A stretch of DNA of 9,380 nt from Candidatus Egaibacter danicus. Its GTDB lineage: Bacteria; Pseudomonadota; Gammaproteobacteria; Burkholderiales; Burkholderiaceae. Shown here piece by piece: positions 1 to 6,082 of the stretch. The stretch spans positions 1 to 9,380 of the forward strand of contig JAABRC010000046.1 of assembly GCA_011391115.1 (NCBI GenBank). The letters are read 5' to 3'. The notes beneath the pieces were generated by a model. It was not told the DNA's origin and did not search any database. It saw only the letters and a program-made list of their open reading frames with translations. The position numbers were made by a program, and so were the translations under genes. How positions within the stretch are numbered: the stretch's first letter is position 1; each line of letters starts with the position of its first letter.

Positions 1-1290
1 AGCCTTCTTCATTTCGCGATCAGCTGCGACTTGTGATGCCTTGAGAGCCGCATCAACAGTCGATTTGCCAGCCAGGGCGGCACTCATTTGCTGGCCCACC
101 GTGGTGCCAATAGCCTGGAACTCGGGGATGGCAGCAAACTGCACGCCAACGTATGGGCTCTTTGGCAGGGTGCTGTCAGCCGGATTGGCACTGTCAATGG
201 CGGCTTTCTCGGCAGCAGCAAACTTGGCCACTTTCAGGAAATCAGCGTTGGTGTAGGTGCTCTTGCGGGTGCCGGTAGGAATATTGCCCCAGCCCACTTC
301 CTTGCCAATCAGATTGATGTATTCCTTGCTGGTTGCCCAAGTCACGAATTTCGTGGCGGCTTCCACTTTTTGTGAGCCGGCAGGAATGGCCAGTGCCCAT
401 GCCCACAGCCAGTTGGCGCCCTTGGGTGTTACGGCCGTTGGAGCCTGTGCAAATGCCACCTTGTCCGCCACTTTGGACTGCTTGGGATCGGTGATGAACG
501 AGGCCGCAATCGTGGCGTCAATCCACATACCGCACTTGCCTTCGTTGTACAGCGCCAGAATCTCGTTGAAGCTGTTGGCCGACGAGCCGGGAGGGCCGTA
601 TTTTTTCAGCAGATCAACGTAAAAGTTGATGGAATCCTTCCAGGGCTTGGACTCCAGCTGTGGTTTCCAGTTCATGTCGAACCACTGGCCGCCGTTGGTA
701 TTCACCAGCGTGGTCAGAAAAGCCATGTTGTCACCCCAGCCCGGTTTGCCACGTAGGCAGATGCCGTACACGCCGTTTTTCGGGTCGTGGATCTTGGATG
801 CCAGGTCCTTGACTTCAGTCCAGGTTGGTTTGTCGCTGACCTTTACACCAGCCTTGTCGGCCAGATCCTTGCGGTACATCAGCATGGAGCTTTCGCCGTA
901 GAACGGTGCAGCGTACAGCTTGCCGCCGACCGACAGGCCATTGCGCATGGCCGGCAGCAGATCGTCAACGTCATAGGCGGCGTCGGTCTTGAGTTCGGTA
1001 AGCCAGCCCTTTTTGCCCCAAATAGGGGTTTCGTACATGCCGATGGTCATGACGTCGAATTGACCGCCTTTGGTGGCGATGTCGGTGGTGACGCGCTGGC
1101 GCAGCACACCTTCTTCCAGCGTGACCCATTTGAGGGTGATGCCGGGATTGGCAGCTTCAAATGCCTTGCTGTGTTTTTGCATTTCGATCATGTGACCGTT
1201 GTTCACGGTGGCAATGACGAGTTCCGTTGCAGAGTGGGCCATTCCGGCGATCAGGCCAAAGGCCAGTGCCAGCGATGCTTTTAGTTTCAT
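1..1290 (-). CDS. Polyol (sorbitol/mannitol-type) ABC transporter periplasmic substrate-binding protein, partial at the C-terminus
   Basis: Extracellular solute-binding protein family 1, the periplasmic receptor that delivers a sugar alcohol to an inner-membrane ABC importer. The 430 codons are open from the ATG at 1288-1290 to the left edge. An AGGAGA Shine-Dalgarno sequence lies 7 bases upstream of the start. Residues 1-20 form a signal peptide (MKLK, hydrophobic core, AHS/A cleavage site), so the mature protein is secreted. Stretches that I recall from SmoE/MtlE polyol-binding proteins include TELVIATVNNGHMIEMQ (22-38), VLRQRVTTDIATKGGQFDV (61-79), YGICLRGKPGWG (175-186), GKCGMWIDA (251-259), IPEFQAIGT (388-396) and the final REMKKA. 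Compared with those proteins only about 4-6 residues are missing. The permease and ATPase genes would be expected beyond the left edge. The exact polyol is inferred from family resemblance; another sugar or sugar alcohol is possible. Confidence 0.88.
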   Translation of the reverse strand, partial: MKLKASLALAFGLIAGMAHSATELVIATVNNGHMIEMQKHSKAFEAANPGITLKWVTLEEGVLRQRVTTDIATKGGQFDVMTIGMYETPIWGKKGWLTELKTDAAYDVDDLLPAMRNGLSVGGKLYAAPFYGESSMLMYRKDLADKAGVKVSDKPTWTEVKDLASKIHDPKNGVYGICLRGKPGWGDNMAFLTTLVNTNGGQWFDMNWKPQLESKPWKDSINFYVDLLKKYGPPGSSANSFNEILALYNEGKCGMWIDATIAASFITDPKQSKVADKVAFAQAPTAVTPKGANWLWAWALAIPAGSQKVEAATKFVTWATSKEYINLIGKEVGWGNIPTGTRKSTYTNADFLKVAKFAAAEKAAIDSANPADSTLPKSPYVGVQFAAIPEFQAIGTTVGQQMSAALAGKSTVDAALKASQVAADREMKKA

Positions 1291-1297
1291 GAATCTG

Positions 1298-1303
1298 TCT
1301 CCT
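1298..1303 (-). promoter_or_regulatory. Ribosome binding site of the polyol-binding protein
   Basis: The minus strand reads AGGAGA here, 7 bases before the ATG at 1288-1290. It is a near-ideal Shine-Dalgarno sequence and fixes the start that gives an intact signal peptide. Confidence 0.75.
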
Positions 1304-1353
1304 TGTGTGGTTTCGGGTAAGAAGCCGATGTCAGCAGCTCATCGACAGGCGTG

Positions 1354-1359
1354 AATATA
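1354..1359 (-). promoter_or_regulatory. Candidate -10 box (TATATT) for the polyol-binding protein gene
   Basis: On the minus strand TATATT lies about 64 bases ahead of the start codon. No good -35 hexamer is found 16-18 bases upstream. A strong -10 with a poor -35 is what activator-dependent promoters often show. Polyol operons in relatives are commonly activated by an AraC-type regulator, so this would fit, but it is inferred from one hexamer. Confidence 0.3.
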
Positions 1360-1416
1360 GGATTCGACCGATCTCCATCTTGATACTCTTGCGGCAAAAA
1401 GATGTACTTTCATGCG

Positions 1417-1443
1417 ACATATAGTCAGGGTTTTCCTATATGT
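1417..1443. promoter_or_regulatory. Inverted repeat ACATATAG-N11-CTATATGT, candidate operator
   Basis: Two perfect 8-base arms (1417-1424 and 1436-1443) face each other across 11 bases, so their centres are 19 bases apart, close to two helical turns. The repeat lies in the divergent region, about 70 bases upstream of the candidate -10 of the polyol-binding protein gene. This is a usual place for an activator dimer. It is too far from pyk to be a terminator and has no U-tract. The regulator is unknown. Confidence 0.45.
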
Positions 1444-1545
1444 GCGGAATATCGTATTGATCTTGAGTGTGAGGTGAAAGATTGGTGCACTCTGGTAAGC
1501 GCAGCACCCGCTTTACCCGGACTCGTTCCGTACCTGACATGTAAC

Positions 1546-1565
1546 CGCATTTCTGCCAAAATGCG
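1546..1565 (+). promoter_or_regulatory. Hairpin CGCATTT-N6-AAATGCG in the pyk leader
   Basis: A perfect 7-bp inverted repeat with a six-base loop ends 14 bases before the pyk Shine-Dalgarno sequence. No run of T follows, so it is not an intrinsic terminator. It may be an operator half of the pyk control region or a 5' UTR hairpin near the ribosome binding site. Confidence 0.4.
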
Positions 1566-1578
1566 AAACTAAATTACA
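1564..1578. promoter_or_regulatory. HexR-like site at the pyk start
   Basis: The 15 bases here match 12 of 15 positions of the palindrome TGTAATTAAATTACA, the HexR operator known from gammaproteobacteria. The right half (TAAATTACA) is perfect and the left half is degraded. HexR is an RpiR-family repressor of central carbon genes, and pyk is among its known targets in some proteobacteria. The match is visible in the sequence; binding is inference, and the betaproteobacterial consensus may differ. Confidence 0.3.
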
Positions 1579-1579
1579 T

Positions 1580-1585
1580 GGAGAC
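1580..1585 (+). promoter_or_regulatory. Ribosome binding site that decides the pyk start
   Basis: GGAGAC lies 7 bases before the ATG at 1593. The upstream in-frame ATG at 1578 has no Shine-Dalgarno sequence and itself overlaps this one, so 1593 is the better start. Confidence 0.65.
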
Positions 1586-1592
1586 AACCGTC

Positions 1593-3026
1593 ATGCCCCG
1601 TCGCGCCACCAAAATCGTTGCCACTCTCGGCCCCGCCTCCAGCGACCCCGCATTGCTGGAGCAAATGATCCGCTCAGGTGTCAACGTGGTGCGGCTGAAT
1701 TTCAGCCATGGCAAGGCGCAAGACCACATTGACCGCGCCAGGCTGGTTCGCGAAGCGTCCCACCGGGCTGGCCGCGAAGTGGCCATCATGGCCGATCTGC
1801 AGGGCCCCAAGATCCGGGTTGGCAAGTTCGCGGAAGGCAAAGTCATGCTGGTGCCGGGCGAGAAATTCGTCCTGGACGCCGCACGGACCGAGTTGGGTGA
1901 TGTCCACGCTGTCGGGCTGGACTACAAACCCCTGCCGCGCGAGGTCAAACCCGGCGACATACTGCTGCTCAACGACGGATTGATCGTGATCGTGGTGGAT
2001 TCCGTTGTAGGTGAGGCCGTGCATACCACCGTCAGAATGGGTGGTGAATTGTCCAACAACAAGGGTATCAACAAGCAGGGCGGTGGACTCACTGCGCCTG
2101 CGTTGACGGCCAAGGACATGGAGGACATCAAGACGGCGATGGCCTTCCAGGCTGATTATGTGGCGGTGAGCTTTCCGCAGAATGCCACGGACATGGAGAT
2201 GGCCCGTCAGCTCTGCAATGTGGCCGCAGAACAATACAACCACAAGCCGCACCTGATCGCCAAGATTGAGCGCGCCGAGGCCATTCCCAAACTACTGGAA
2301 ATTATTTTGGCCAGCGACGGCATCATGGTGGCGCGAGGTGATCTGGCCATTGAAGTGGGCAACGCAGCCGTCCCTGCCCTGCAAAAGCGCATGATCAAAC
2401 TGGCGCGCGAGCACGACCGCGTGGTGATCACGGCCACTCACATGATGGAGTCCATGATCAGCAACCCGGTGCCAACCCGGGCCGAGGTCAGCGACGTGGC
2501 CAATGCCGTGCTGGATGGCACTGATGCGGTGATGCTCTCAGCGGAAACTGCCGCTGGCAAGTACCCGCTGGAGACGGTGGTAGAGATGGCCAAGATTTGT
2601 CATGCTGCCGAGAACGCTGAGGATGTTGAGCTTGACGGTGACTTCACCGGCCAGAAGTTTGATCGCATCGACCAGTCCATCGCCATGGGCGCACTGTTCA
2701 CGGCACACCACCTGGGTGCAAAGGCCATTGTTGCGCTGACGGACAGCGGCTCCACCGCACTGTGGATGAGTCGCCACCGGATCAACGTACCTATTTATGC
2801 ACTCACGTCAAAAGTAGCGACCCAGCGAAAAATGACCCTGTACCGCAATGTGCGTCCGCTCCTGCTGGATTCCAGTGGTGACCGTGATACGGCCCTCAAG
2901 CAGGCGGAAGGTCACCTGAAGAAGTTTGGCATCGTTCAAGGCGGCGATGTGTACGCCATCACCTGTGGCGAACCCATGGGCGCGCCGGGTGGTACCAACA
3001 TGCTCAAGATCTGCCGCGTGGTCTGA
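1593..3026 (+). CDS. pyk: Pyruvate kinase
   Basis: Cytoplasmic enzyme of glycolysis that turns phosphoenolpyruvate and ADP into pyruvate and ATP. The 477-residue protein (starting MPRRATKIVATLGPAS) has the usual bacterial length. N-terminal barrel: VVRLNFSHG (32-40, with Arg34), and the mobile B domain from about residue 70 (ADLQGPKIRVG at 67-77) to about 165. Active site: IAKIERAEA (222-230) with catalytic Lys224 and metal ligand Glu226, VARGDLAIEV (246-255) with Asp250, and the signature TRAEVSDVANAVLDGTDAVM at 295-314. The C-terminal allosteric domain runs from about 345 to CGEPMGAPGGTNMLKICRVV (458-477). The sequence is closest to the PykA (type II) form. One oddity is His283 in ATHMMESM, where most pyruvate kinases have Gln. 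An in-frame ATG at 1578 would add five residues but lacks a ribosome binding site. The 3' end overlaps the convergent PAP2 gene by 23 bases. Confidence 0.96.
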   Translation: MPRRATKIVATLGPASSDPALLEQMIRSGVNVVRLNFSHGKAQDHIDRARLVREASHRAGREVAIMADLQGPKIRVGKFAEGKVMLVPGEKFVLDAARTELGDVHAVGLDYKPLPREVKPGDILLLNDGLIVIVVDSVVGEAVHTTVRMGGELSNNKGINKQGGGLTAPALTAKDMEDIKTAMAFQADYVAVSFPQNATDMEMARQLCNVAAEQYNHKPHLIAKIERAEAIPKLLEIILASDGIMVARGDLAIEVGNAAVPALQKRMIKLAREHDRVVITATHMMESMISNPVPTRAEVSDVANAVLDGTDAVMLSAETAAGKYPLETVVEMAKICHAAENAEDVELDGDFTGQKFDRIDQSIAMGALFTAHHLGAKAIVALTDSGSTALWMSRHRINVPIYALTSKVATQRKMTLYRNVRPLLLDSSGDRDTALKQAEGHLKKFGIVQGGDVYAITCGEPMGAPGGTNMLKICRVV

Positions 3027-3714
3027 ACACCGGAAGCAACAGCATGCCGTGCCGCATGACGGCTTGCTGAAGGCCCCATGCCAGTGCGGCCGTTGTCCAG
3101 CACACCCATGCCGTCCAGAGTGTGTGGCTCATGAAATGAGCTCCGCGCAGTTGCTGCGTCAGTCCCAGCATCAGGCCGGCCGCCATAACCCCCAAAAGCC
3201 AGGCCCGTGCAACGCGCGGCGCTTTGTCCTGCAGCCAGAAATAGCCTGCGACAAATGCGAAACCTGCAGACGCATGGCCAGCGGGGAAGCAGCGGCCACC
3301 CCCCCCATCGGTCACACCAAACGCCCAATGGGTAACGTAATGGGCCGCCCCGCCAAACTCTGCAAGATCCCAGGGGCAACTCGTGTGGCTGGCACTCTTC
3401 AAGGCCGAGACCGCCAGTAGCGCCAGCAAGGTTCCTGAAACCAGGCCTGCACGCTCACCACGGCTGAGCTGTCGCAGGGCACCAACGGGCCACCAGATAG
3501 CGAGAATCAGCGCAAACATCAACACCCAACTCAGGCGGCGCGCATCCTCATGCAGCACGGTGGACAGCAGCCAGCTCTCCCGCAAAGGAAAGCCGAGTGA
3601 GGATCCCGAAAGCCTCGCCAGTGGCAAATCCAGCGCGAGTGCGTCCCAAGCCAGCACCAGCAGCAGTGCGCTGAACGTCCAGATGGCAAGGCGAAGATGG
3701 CGATTGGCTGGCAT
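3004..3714 (-). CDS. PAP2-family membrane phosphatase
   Basis: A 236-residue integral membrane protein of the type 2 phosphatidic acid phosphatase (acidPPc) superfamily, which removes phosphate from lipid phosphates or pyrophosphates at the inner membrane. About six hydrophobic segments are visible, near residues 9-28, 61-80, 90-105, 149-162, 171-186 and 198-216. The conserved motifs are Lys106 with SCPWD (112-116) for motif 1, FPAGHAS (143-149, His147) for motif 2, and LRGAHFMSHTLW (189-200) for motif 3. In motif 3 the canonical His-x3-Asp pair becomes His193-x3-His197, so the catalytic Asp is replaced. I recall the RGAHF-x-SH form from a branch of this family, but substrate cannot be assigned; lipid A, undecaprenyl pyrophosphate and phosphatidylglycerophosphate are all possible. 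No clear ribosome binding site is seen before the start. The stop lies inside the end of pyk. Confidence 0.82.
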   Translation of the reverse strand: MPANRHLRLAIWTFSALLLVLAWDALALDLPLARLSGSSLGFPLRESWLLSTVLHEDARRLSWVLMFALILAIWWPVGALRQLSRGERAGLVSGTLLALLAVSALKSASHTSCPWDLAEFGGAAHYVTHWAFGVTDGGGGRCFPAGHASAGFAFVAGYFWLQDKAPRVARAWLLGVMAAGLMLGLTQQLRGAHFMSHTLWTAWVCWTTAALAWGLQQAVMRHGMLLLPVFRPRGRS

Positions 3715-3913
3715 TTAACCGGATCGAGTGGCTGGGCAGGGAGTCACCTTGGCAGGTTAGGCCAGGCACCTTAAGGCAGGATTAACGTGTGCCTGTCCGC
3801 AAAGGCGAAGCCATCGCTGCAGGGTTGGCGGATCAGTAAGGATTCGGTGGGTTTCGTGACTTATTTGCGATCGCATCGAAGCGGGCACGAGCCTCTTGTG
3901 GAGCCGTCGGCGC

Positions 3914-3919
3914 TAGAAT
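3914..3919 (+). promoter_or_regulatory. Candidate -10 box (TAGAAT) of fba
   Basis: TAGAAT in the context CGCTAGAATTCG matches TATAAT at five of six positions. It would place the transcript start near 3926, about 50 bases before the fba start. The sequence at the expected -35 position (CTCTTG or nearby) is weak, so the promoter may depend on an activator. I have seen similar GCTAGAATTC contexts ahead of Comamonadaceae genes, but from memory only. Confidence 0.35.
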
Positions 3920-3937
3920 TCGCCCATTCGGTACTCA

Positions 3938-3956
3938 GTTACCAAGCGGTTACCAA
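3938..3956 (+). repeat. Direct repeat GTTACCAA-N3-GTTACCAA in the fba leader
   Basis: Two perfect 8-base copies (3938-3945 and 3949-3956) are spaced 11 bases apart, one helical turn, so both copies face the same side of the DNA. They lie between the candidate -10 and the ribosome binding site of fba, a place where a bound protein would block transcription. No regulator is known to me for this sequence. Confidence 0.45.
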
Positions 3957-3975
3957 CTTCCCTGAGGATCTCAAA

Positions 3976-5040
3976 ATGGCACTCGTTTCGATGCGCGAGC
4001 TGCTGGACCATGCAGCCGTCAACGGCTACGGCATTCCAGCCTTCAACGTGAACAACCTGGAGCAGGTGCAAGCCGTGATGGAGGCGGCCAAGGAAGTCGG
4101 CGCCCCGGTCATCCTGCAGGCCAGTGCGGGGGCCCGCAAATATGCCGGTGAGCCTTTCATCAAGCATCTGATTCAGGCCGCCATAGAGGCTTATCCACAG
4201 ATTCCGCTGGTGATGCACCAGGATCATGGCCAGAGCCCCGATGTGTGCCAGGGTGCCATCAACCTGGGATTCAGCTCGGTGATGATGGACGGCTCGCTGA
4301 TGGCCGATGGCAAGACCATCGCCAGTTACGACTACAACGTGGAAGTTACGCGCAAGGTGGTGGACATGGCCCACGCCACTGGCGTGACCGTGGAGGGCGA
4401 ACTGGGTTGCCTGGGATCGCTGGAGACCATGAAGGGTGACAAGGAAGACGGCCACGGCACCGATGCCACCATGACCATGGATCAGCTCTTGACCGACCCC
4501 GAACAGGCGGCCGATTTTGTGAAACGCACCCAGCTCGACGCCTTGGCCATTGCCATTGGCACCAGCCACGGTGCCTACAAGTTCACGCGCAAGCCCACCG
4601 GCGACATTCTGGCGATTGAGCGCATCAAGGAAATCAACCGTCGCTTGCCCAACACGCATCTGGTGATGCATGGCTCGTCCAGCGTGCCGCAAGACCTGCT
4701 GGCCATCATCAACCAGTACGGCGGCAAGATGAAGGAAACCTACGGCGTGCCGGTGGAAGAAATCCAGAAGGCCATCCAATTTGGCGTGCGCAAGATCAAC
4801 ATCGACACGGATATTCGCCTTGCCATGACGGCTGCCGTGCGCAAGTTCATGGCAGAAAACCCGGATAAATTTGACATGCGCGACTGGCTCAAGCCAGCCC
4901 GTGAAGCCGCCAAACAGATCTGCAAGCAGCGTTACATGCAGTTTGGCTGTGAGGGTCAGGCCGCGAAGATCAAAGGCAACAGCCTCTCGGTCGTGGCGGG
5001 CCAATACGCTCGTGGTGAATTGGCGCAATTGGTGAAATAA
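3976..5040 (+). CDS. fba: Class II fructose-bisphosphate aldolase, Calvin-cycle subtype
   Basis: Zinc-dependent cytoplasmic aldolase that interconverts fructose 1,6-bisphosphate with dihydroxyacetone phosphate and glyceraldehyde 3-phosphate, in glycolysis, gluconeogenesis and, in autotrophs, the Calvin cycle. The start at 3976 gives 354 residues, the usual length for this subtype, and has GAGGAT 6 bases upstream. The same frame opens at 3787, but the extra 63 residues resemble no family member. Visible features: MHQDHG (80-85) with Asp83 and zinc ligand His84, Glu/Gly-rich VEGELGCLG (139-147), GTSHGAYKF (195-203) with zinc ligand His198, MHGSSSVP (231-238) with zinc ligand His232, and KINIDTDIR (273-281). 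The C-terminus has the long subtype-specific tail. No Rubisco or other cbb gene is in view, so a role in carbon fixation is not shown. A terminator follows the stop. Confidence 0.96.
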   Translation: MALVSMRELLDHAAVNGYGIPAFNVNNLEQVQAVMEAAKEVGAPVILQASAGARKYAGEPFIKHLIQAAIEAYPQIPLVMHQDHGQSPDVCQGAINLGFSSVMMDGSLMADGKTIASYDYNVEVTRKVVDMAHATGVTVEGELGCLGSLETMKGDKEDGHGTDATMTMDQLLTDPEQAADFVKRTQLDALAIAIGTSHGAYKFTRKPTGDILAIERIKEINRRLPNTHLVMHGSSSVPQDLLAIINQYGGKMKETYGVPVEEIQKAIQFGVRKINIDTDIRLAMTAAVRKFMAENPDKFDMRDWLKPAREAAKQICKQRYMQFGCEGQAAKIKGNSLSVVAGQYARGELAQLVK

Positions 5041-5056
5041 GAGGCAGTCCGCGCCT

Positions 5057-5065
5057 TGCGATAAT
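5057..5065 (+). promoter_or_regulatory. purC: Possible extended -10 promoter (TGC-GATAAT) ahead of purC
   Basis: TGCGATAAT has the TG-N extension and five of six matches to TATAAT. It could start a purC transcript near 5072, with a leader of about 90 bases. No -35 is seen. It lies directly against the 5070-5106 terminator hairpin, which makes the arrangement ambiguous. Confidence 0.3.
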
Positions 5066-5069
5066 CGGG

Positions 5070-5106
5070 GCCTGCAGACGGCACATATGCTGTTTGCGGG
5101 CTTTTT
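5070..5106 (+). terminator. Rho-independent terminator after fba
   Basis: GCCTGCAGAC (5070-5079) pairs with GTTTGCGGGC (5092-5101) as a 10-bp stem with two G-U wobbles and a 12-base loop, followed by TTTTT (5102-5106). It is 29 bases past the fba stop and ends the fba transcript before purC. Confidence 0.75.
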
Positions 5107-5163
5107 CGTTTGGGTTCGCGATATGCGGGCATGATTCAATCCTTTCCCCCTGATGGCTCCGAC

Positions 5164-6072
5164 ATGACTTCCCCAGCTTTGTCAGTACACACTTCTGCTC
5201 TTCACAGCCTCCCTTTGCTCGCGCGTGGCAAGGTGCGCGACAACTACGCCGTGGGTGACGACCGCATTTTGATGGTGGCGAGCGACCGCCTGAGCGCGTT
5301 TGACGTCATCATGGGCGAGCCCATTCCCGGTAAAGGCGTTCTCCTGACGCAAATGGCGCTGTTCTGGTTTGACAAGCTGGGCTACGTCTGCCCCAACCAT
5401 TTGACCGGCGATGCGCCCGAAAGTGTGGTCGCTGCCGATGAGGTGCCCCAGGTTCAGGGTCGCTCCATGCTGGTCAAGCGGCTGAAACCCCTGCCGGTGG
5501 AGGCTGTGGTGCGCGGCTATCTGGCGGGCAGTGGCTGGAAGGAATACCAGGGGAACCAGGCGGTTTGTGGTGTGAAGCTGCCACCGGGGCTGAAGAACGC
5601 GTCGAAATTGCCCGAGCCCATTTACACGCCTGCCGCCAAGGCTGCTGTGGGCGACCATGACGAAAATATCACTTTCGAGAAAACGGTCGAGATGATCGGC
5701 CTGGATCTGGCCACCCGCATCCGCGACATCAGCATCCAGCTCTATAGGGCCGCCTGCGAGATTGCCATCAAGAAAGGCATCATCATTGCCGACACCAAGT
5801 TTGAATTTGGTCTGGACACCGATGGCACGCTGACGCTGATGGACGAGGTGCTGACGCCTGACTCCTCCCGCTTCTGGCCCGCTGAGAGTTATCAGGAAGG
5901 TGTCAACCCGCCCAGCTACGACAAGCAGTTTGTCCGAGACTGGCTGGAGCAGGTGCGCATTGACGGCAAGCCCTGGAGCAAAACCCCGCCAGCGCCCCGC
6001 GTGCCCAACGAGGTGATTGCCAGAACGGCCGCGAAATACCAGGAAGCACTGACGCGGCTGACCAGCTCTTGA
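5164..6072 (+). CDS. purC: Phosphoribosylaminoimidazole-succinocarboxamide (SAICAR) synthase
   Basis: Purine biosynthesis enzyme that joins CAIR with aspartate, using ATP, to give SAICAR, the step after PurE. The 302-residue form is longer than the E. coli enzyme (about 237) but is the usual length in Burkholderiales. Visible features: nucleotide-binding RGKVRDNY (21-28), ASDRLSAFD (39-47), [13 protein letters not shown] (53-65), [14 protein letters not shown] (115-128), DHDENI (164-169), IADTKFEFG (208-216) with metal- and substrate-site residues, and [14 protein letters not shown] (227-240). The ATG at 5164 is chosen because homologues begin near MT...[11 protein letters not shown]; its ribosome binding site is weak. 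In-frame starts at 5110 (TTG) and 5131 (ATG) would add unrelated residues. It ends 10 bases from the convergent thioredoxin-TPR gene. Confidence 0.95.
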   Translation: MTSPALSVHTSALHSLPLLARGKVRDNYAVGDDRILMVASDRLSAFDVIMGEPIPGKGVLLTQMALFWFDKLGYVCPNHLTGDAPESVVAADEVPQVQGRSMLVKRLKPLPVEAVVRGYLAGSGWKEYQGNQAVCGVKLPPGLKNASKLPEPIYTPAAKAAVGDHDENITFEKTVEMIGLDLATRIRDISIQLYRAACEIAIKKGIIIADTKFEFGLDTDGTLTLMDEVLTPDSSRFWPAESYQEGVNPPSYDKQFVRDWLEQVRIDGKPWSKTPPAPRVPNEVIARTAAKYQEALTRLTSS

Positions 6073-6082
6073 CAGCTCGCAA

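Larger units (their letters stand above)
1291..1592. other. Divergent intergenic region between the polyol transporter gene and pyk
   Basis: This stretch of about 300 bases has no credible gene. It is clearly more AT-rich than its flanks, especially at 1380-1460. It holds the AGGAGA site and candidate -10 of the minus-strand gene and the 1417-1443 inverted repeat. On the pyk side there is an imperfect dyad, GGTAAGCG/CGCTTTACC (1494-1517, one bulged T), a 7-bp hairpin (1546-1565), a HexR-like sequence (1564-1578) and the pyk ribosome binding site. I could not pick a convincing -35/-10 pair for pyk. Confidence 0.6.
3715..3975. other. Divergent intergenic region between the PAP2 gene and fba
   Basis: No credible gene is seen, although a frame stays open from 3787 into fba. 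The region holds a perfect 10-base palindrome, TGCGATCGCA (3866-3875), a TAGAAT candidate -10 (3914-3919), a direct repeat of GTTACCAA (3938-3956) and the fba ribosome binding site (3964-3969). Nothing was recognised at 3715-3860. Confidence 0.5.

Noticed and set aside
787..1284. A 165-codon plus-strand frame opposite the polyol-binding protein
   Set aside because: Its sequence is low-information and unlike any family I know, while the minus-strand frame has a signal peptide and clear family motifs.
3787..3975. N-terminal extension of the aldolase by 63 residues
   Set aside because: It has no similarity to aldolases and would cover the candidate promoter, and the 3976 start has a good ribosome binding site and the family length.
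3913..5139. A 408-codon open frame antisense to fba
   Set aside because: It is a codon-bias shadow rich in His, Leu, Val and Gly, with no recognisable domain, and fba on the other strand is certain.
5110..5163. Upstream TTG or ATG starts for purC
   Set aside because: The added residues run into the terminator region and are not part of the family. The family N-terminus begins near the ATG at 5164.
5041..5163. Purine riboswitch or PurR box ahead of purC
   Set aside because: No ACGCAAACG-type operator and no riboswitch-like conserved core could be found; the only clear structure is the terminator.
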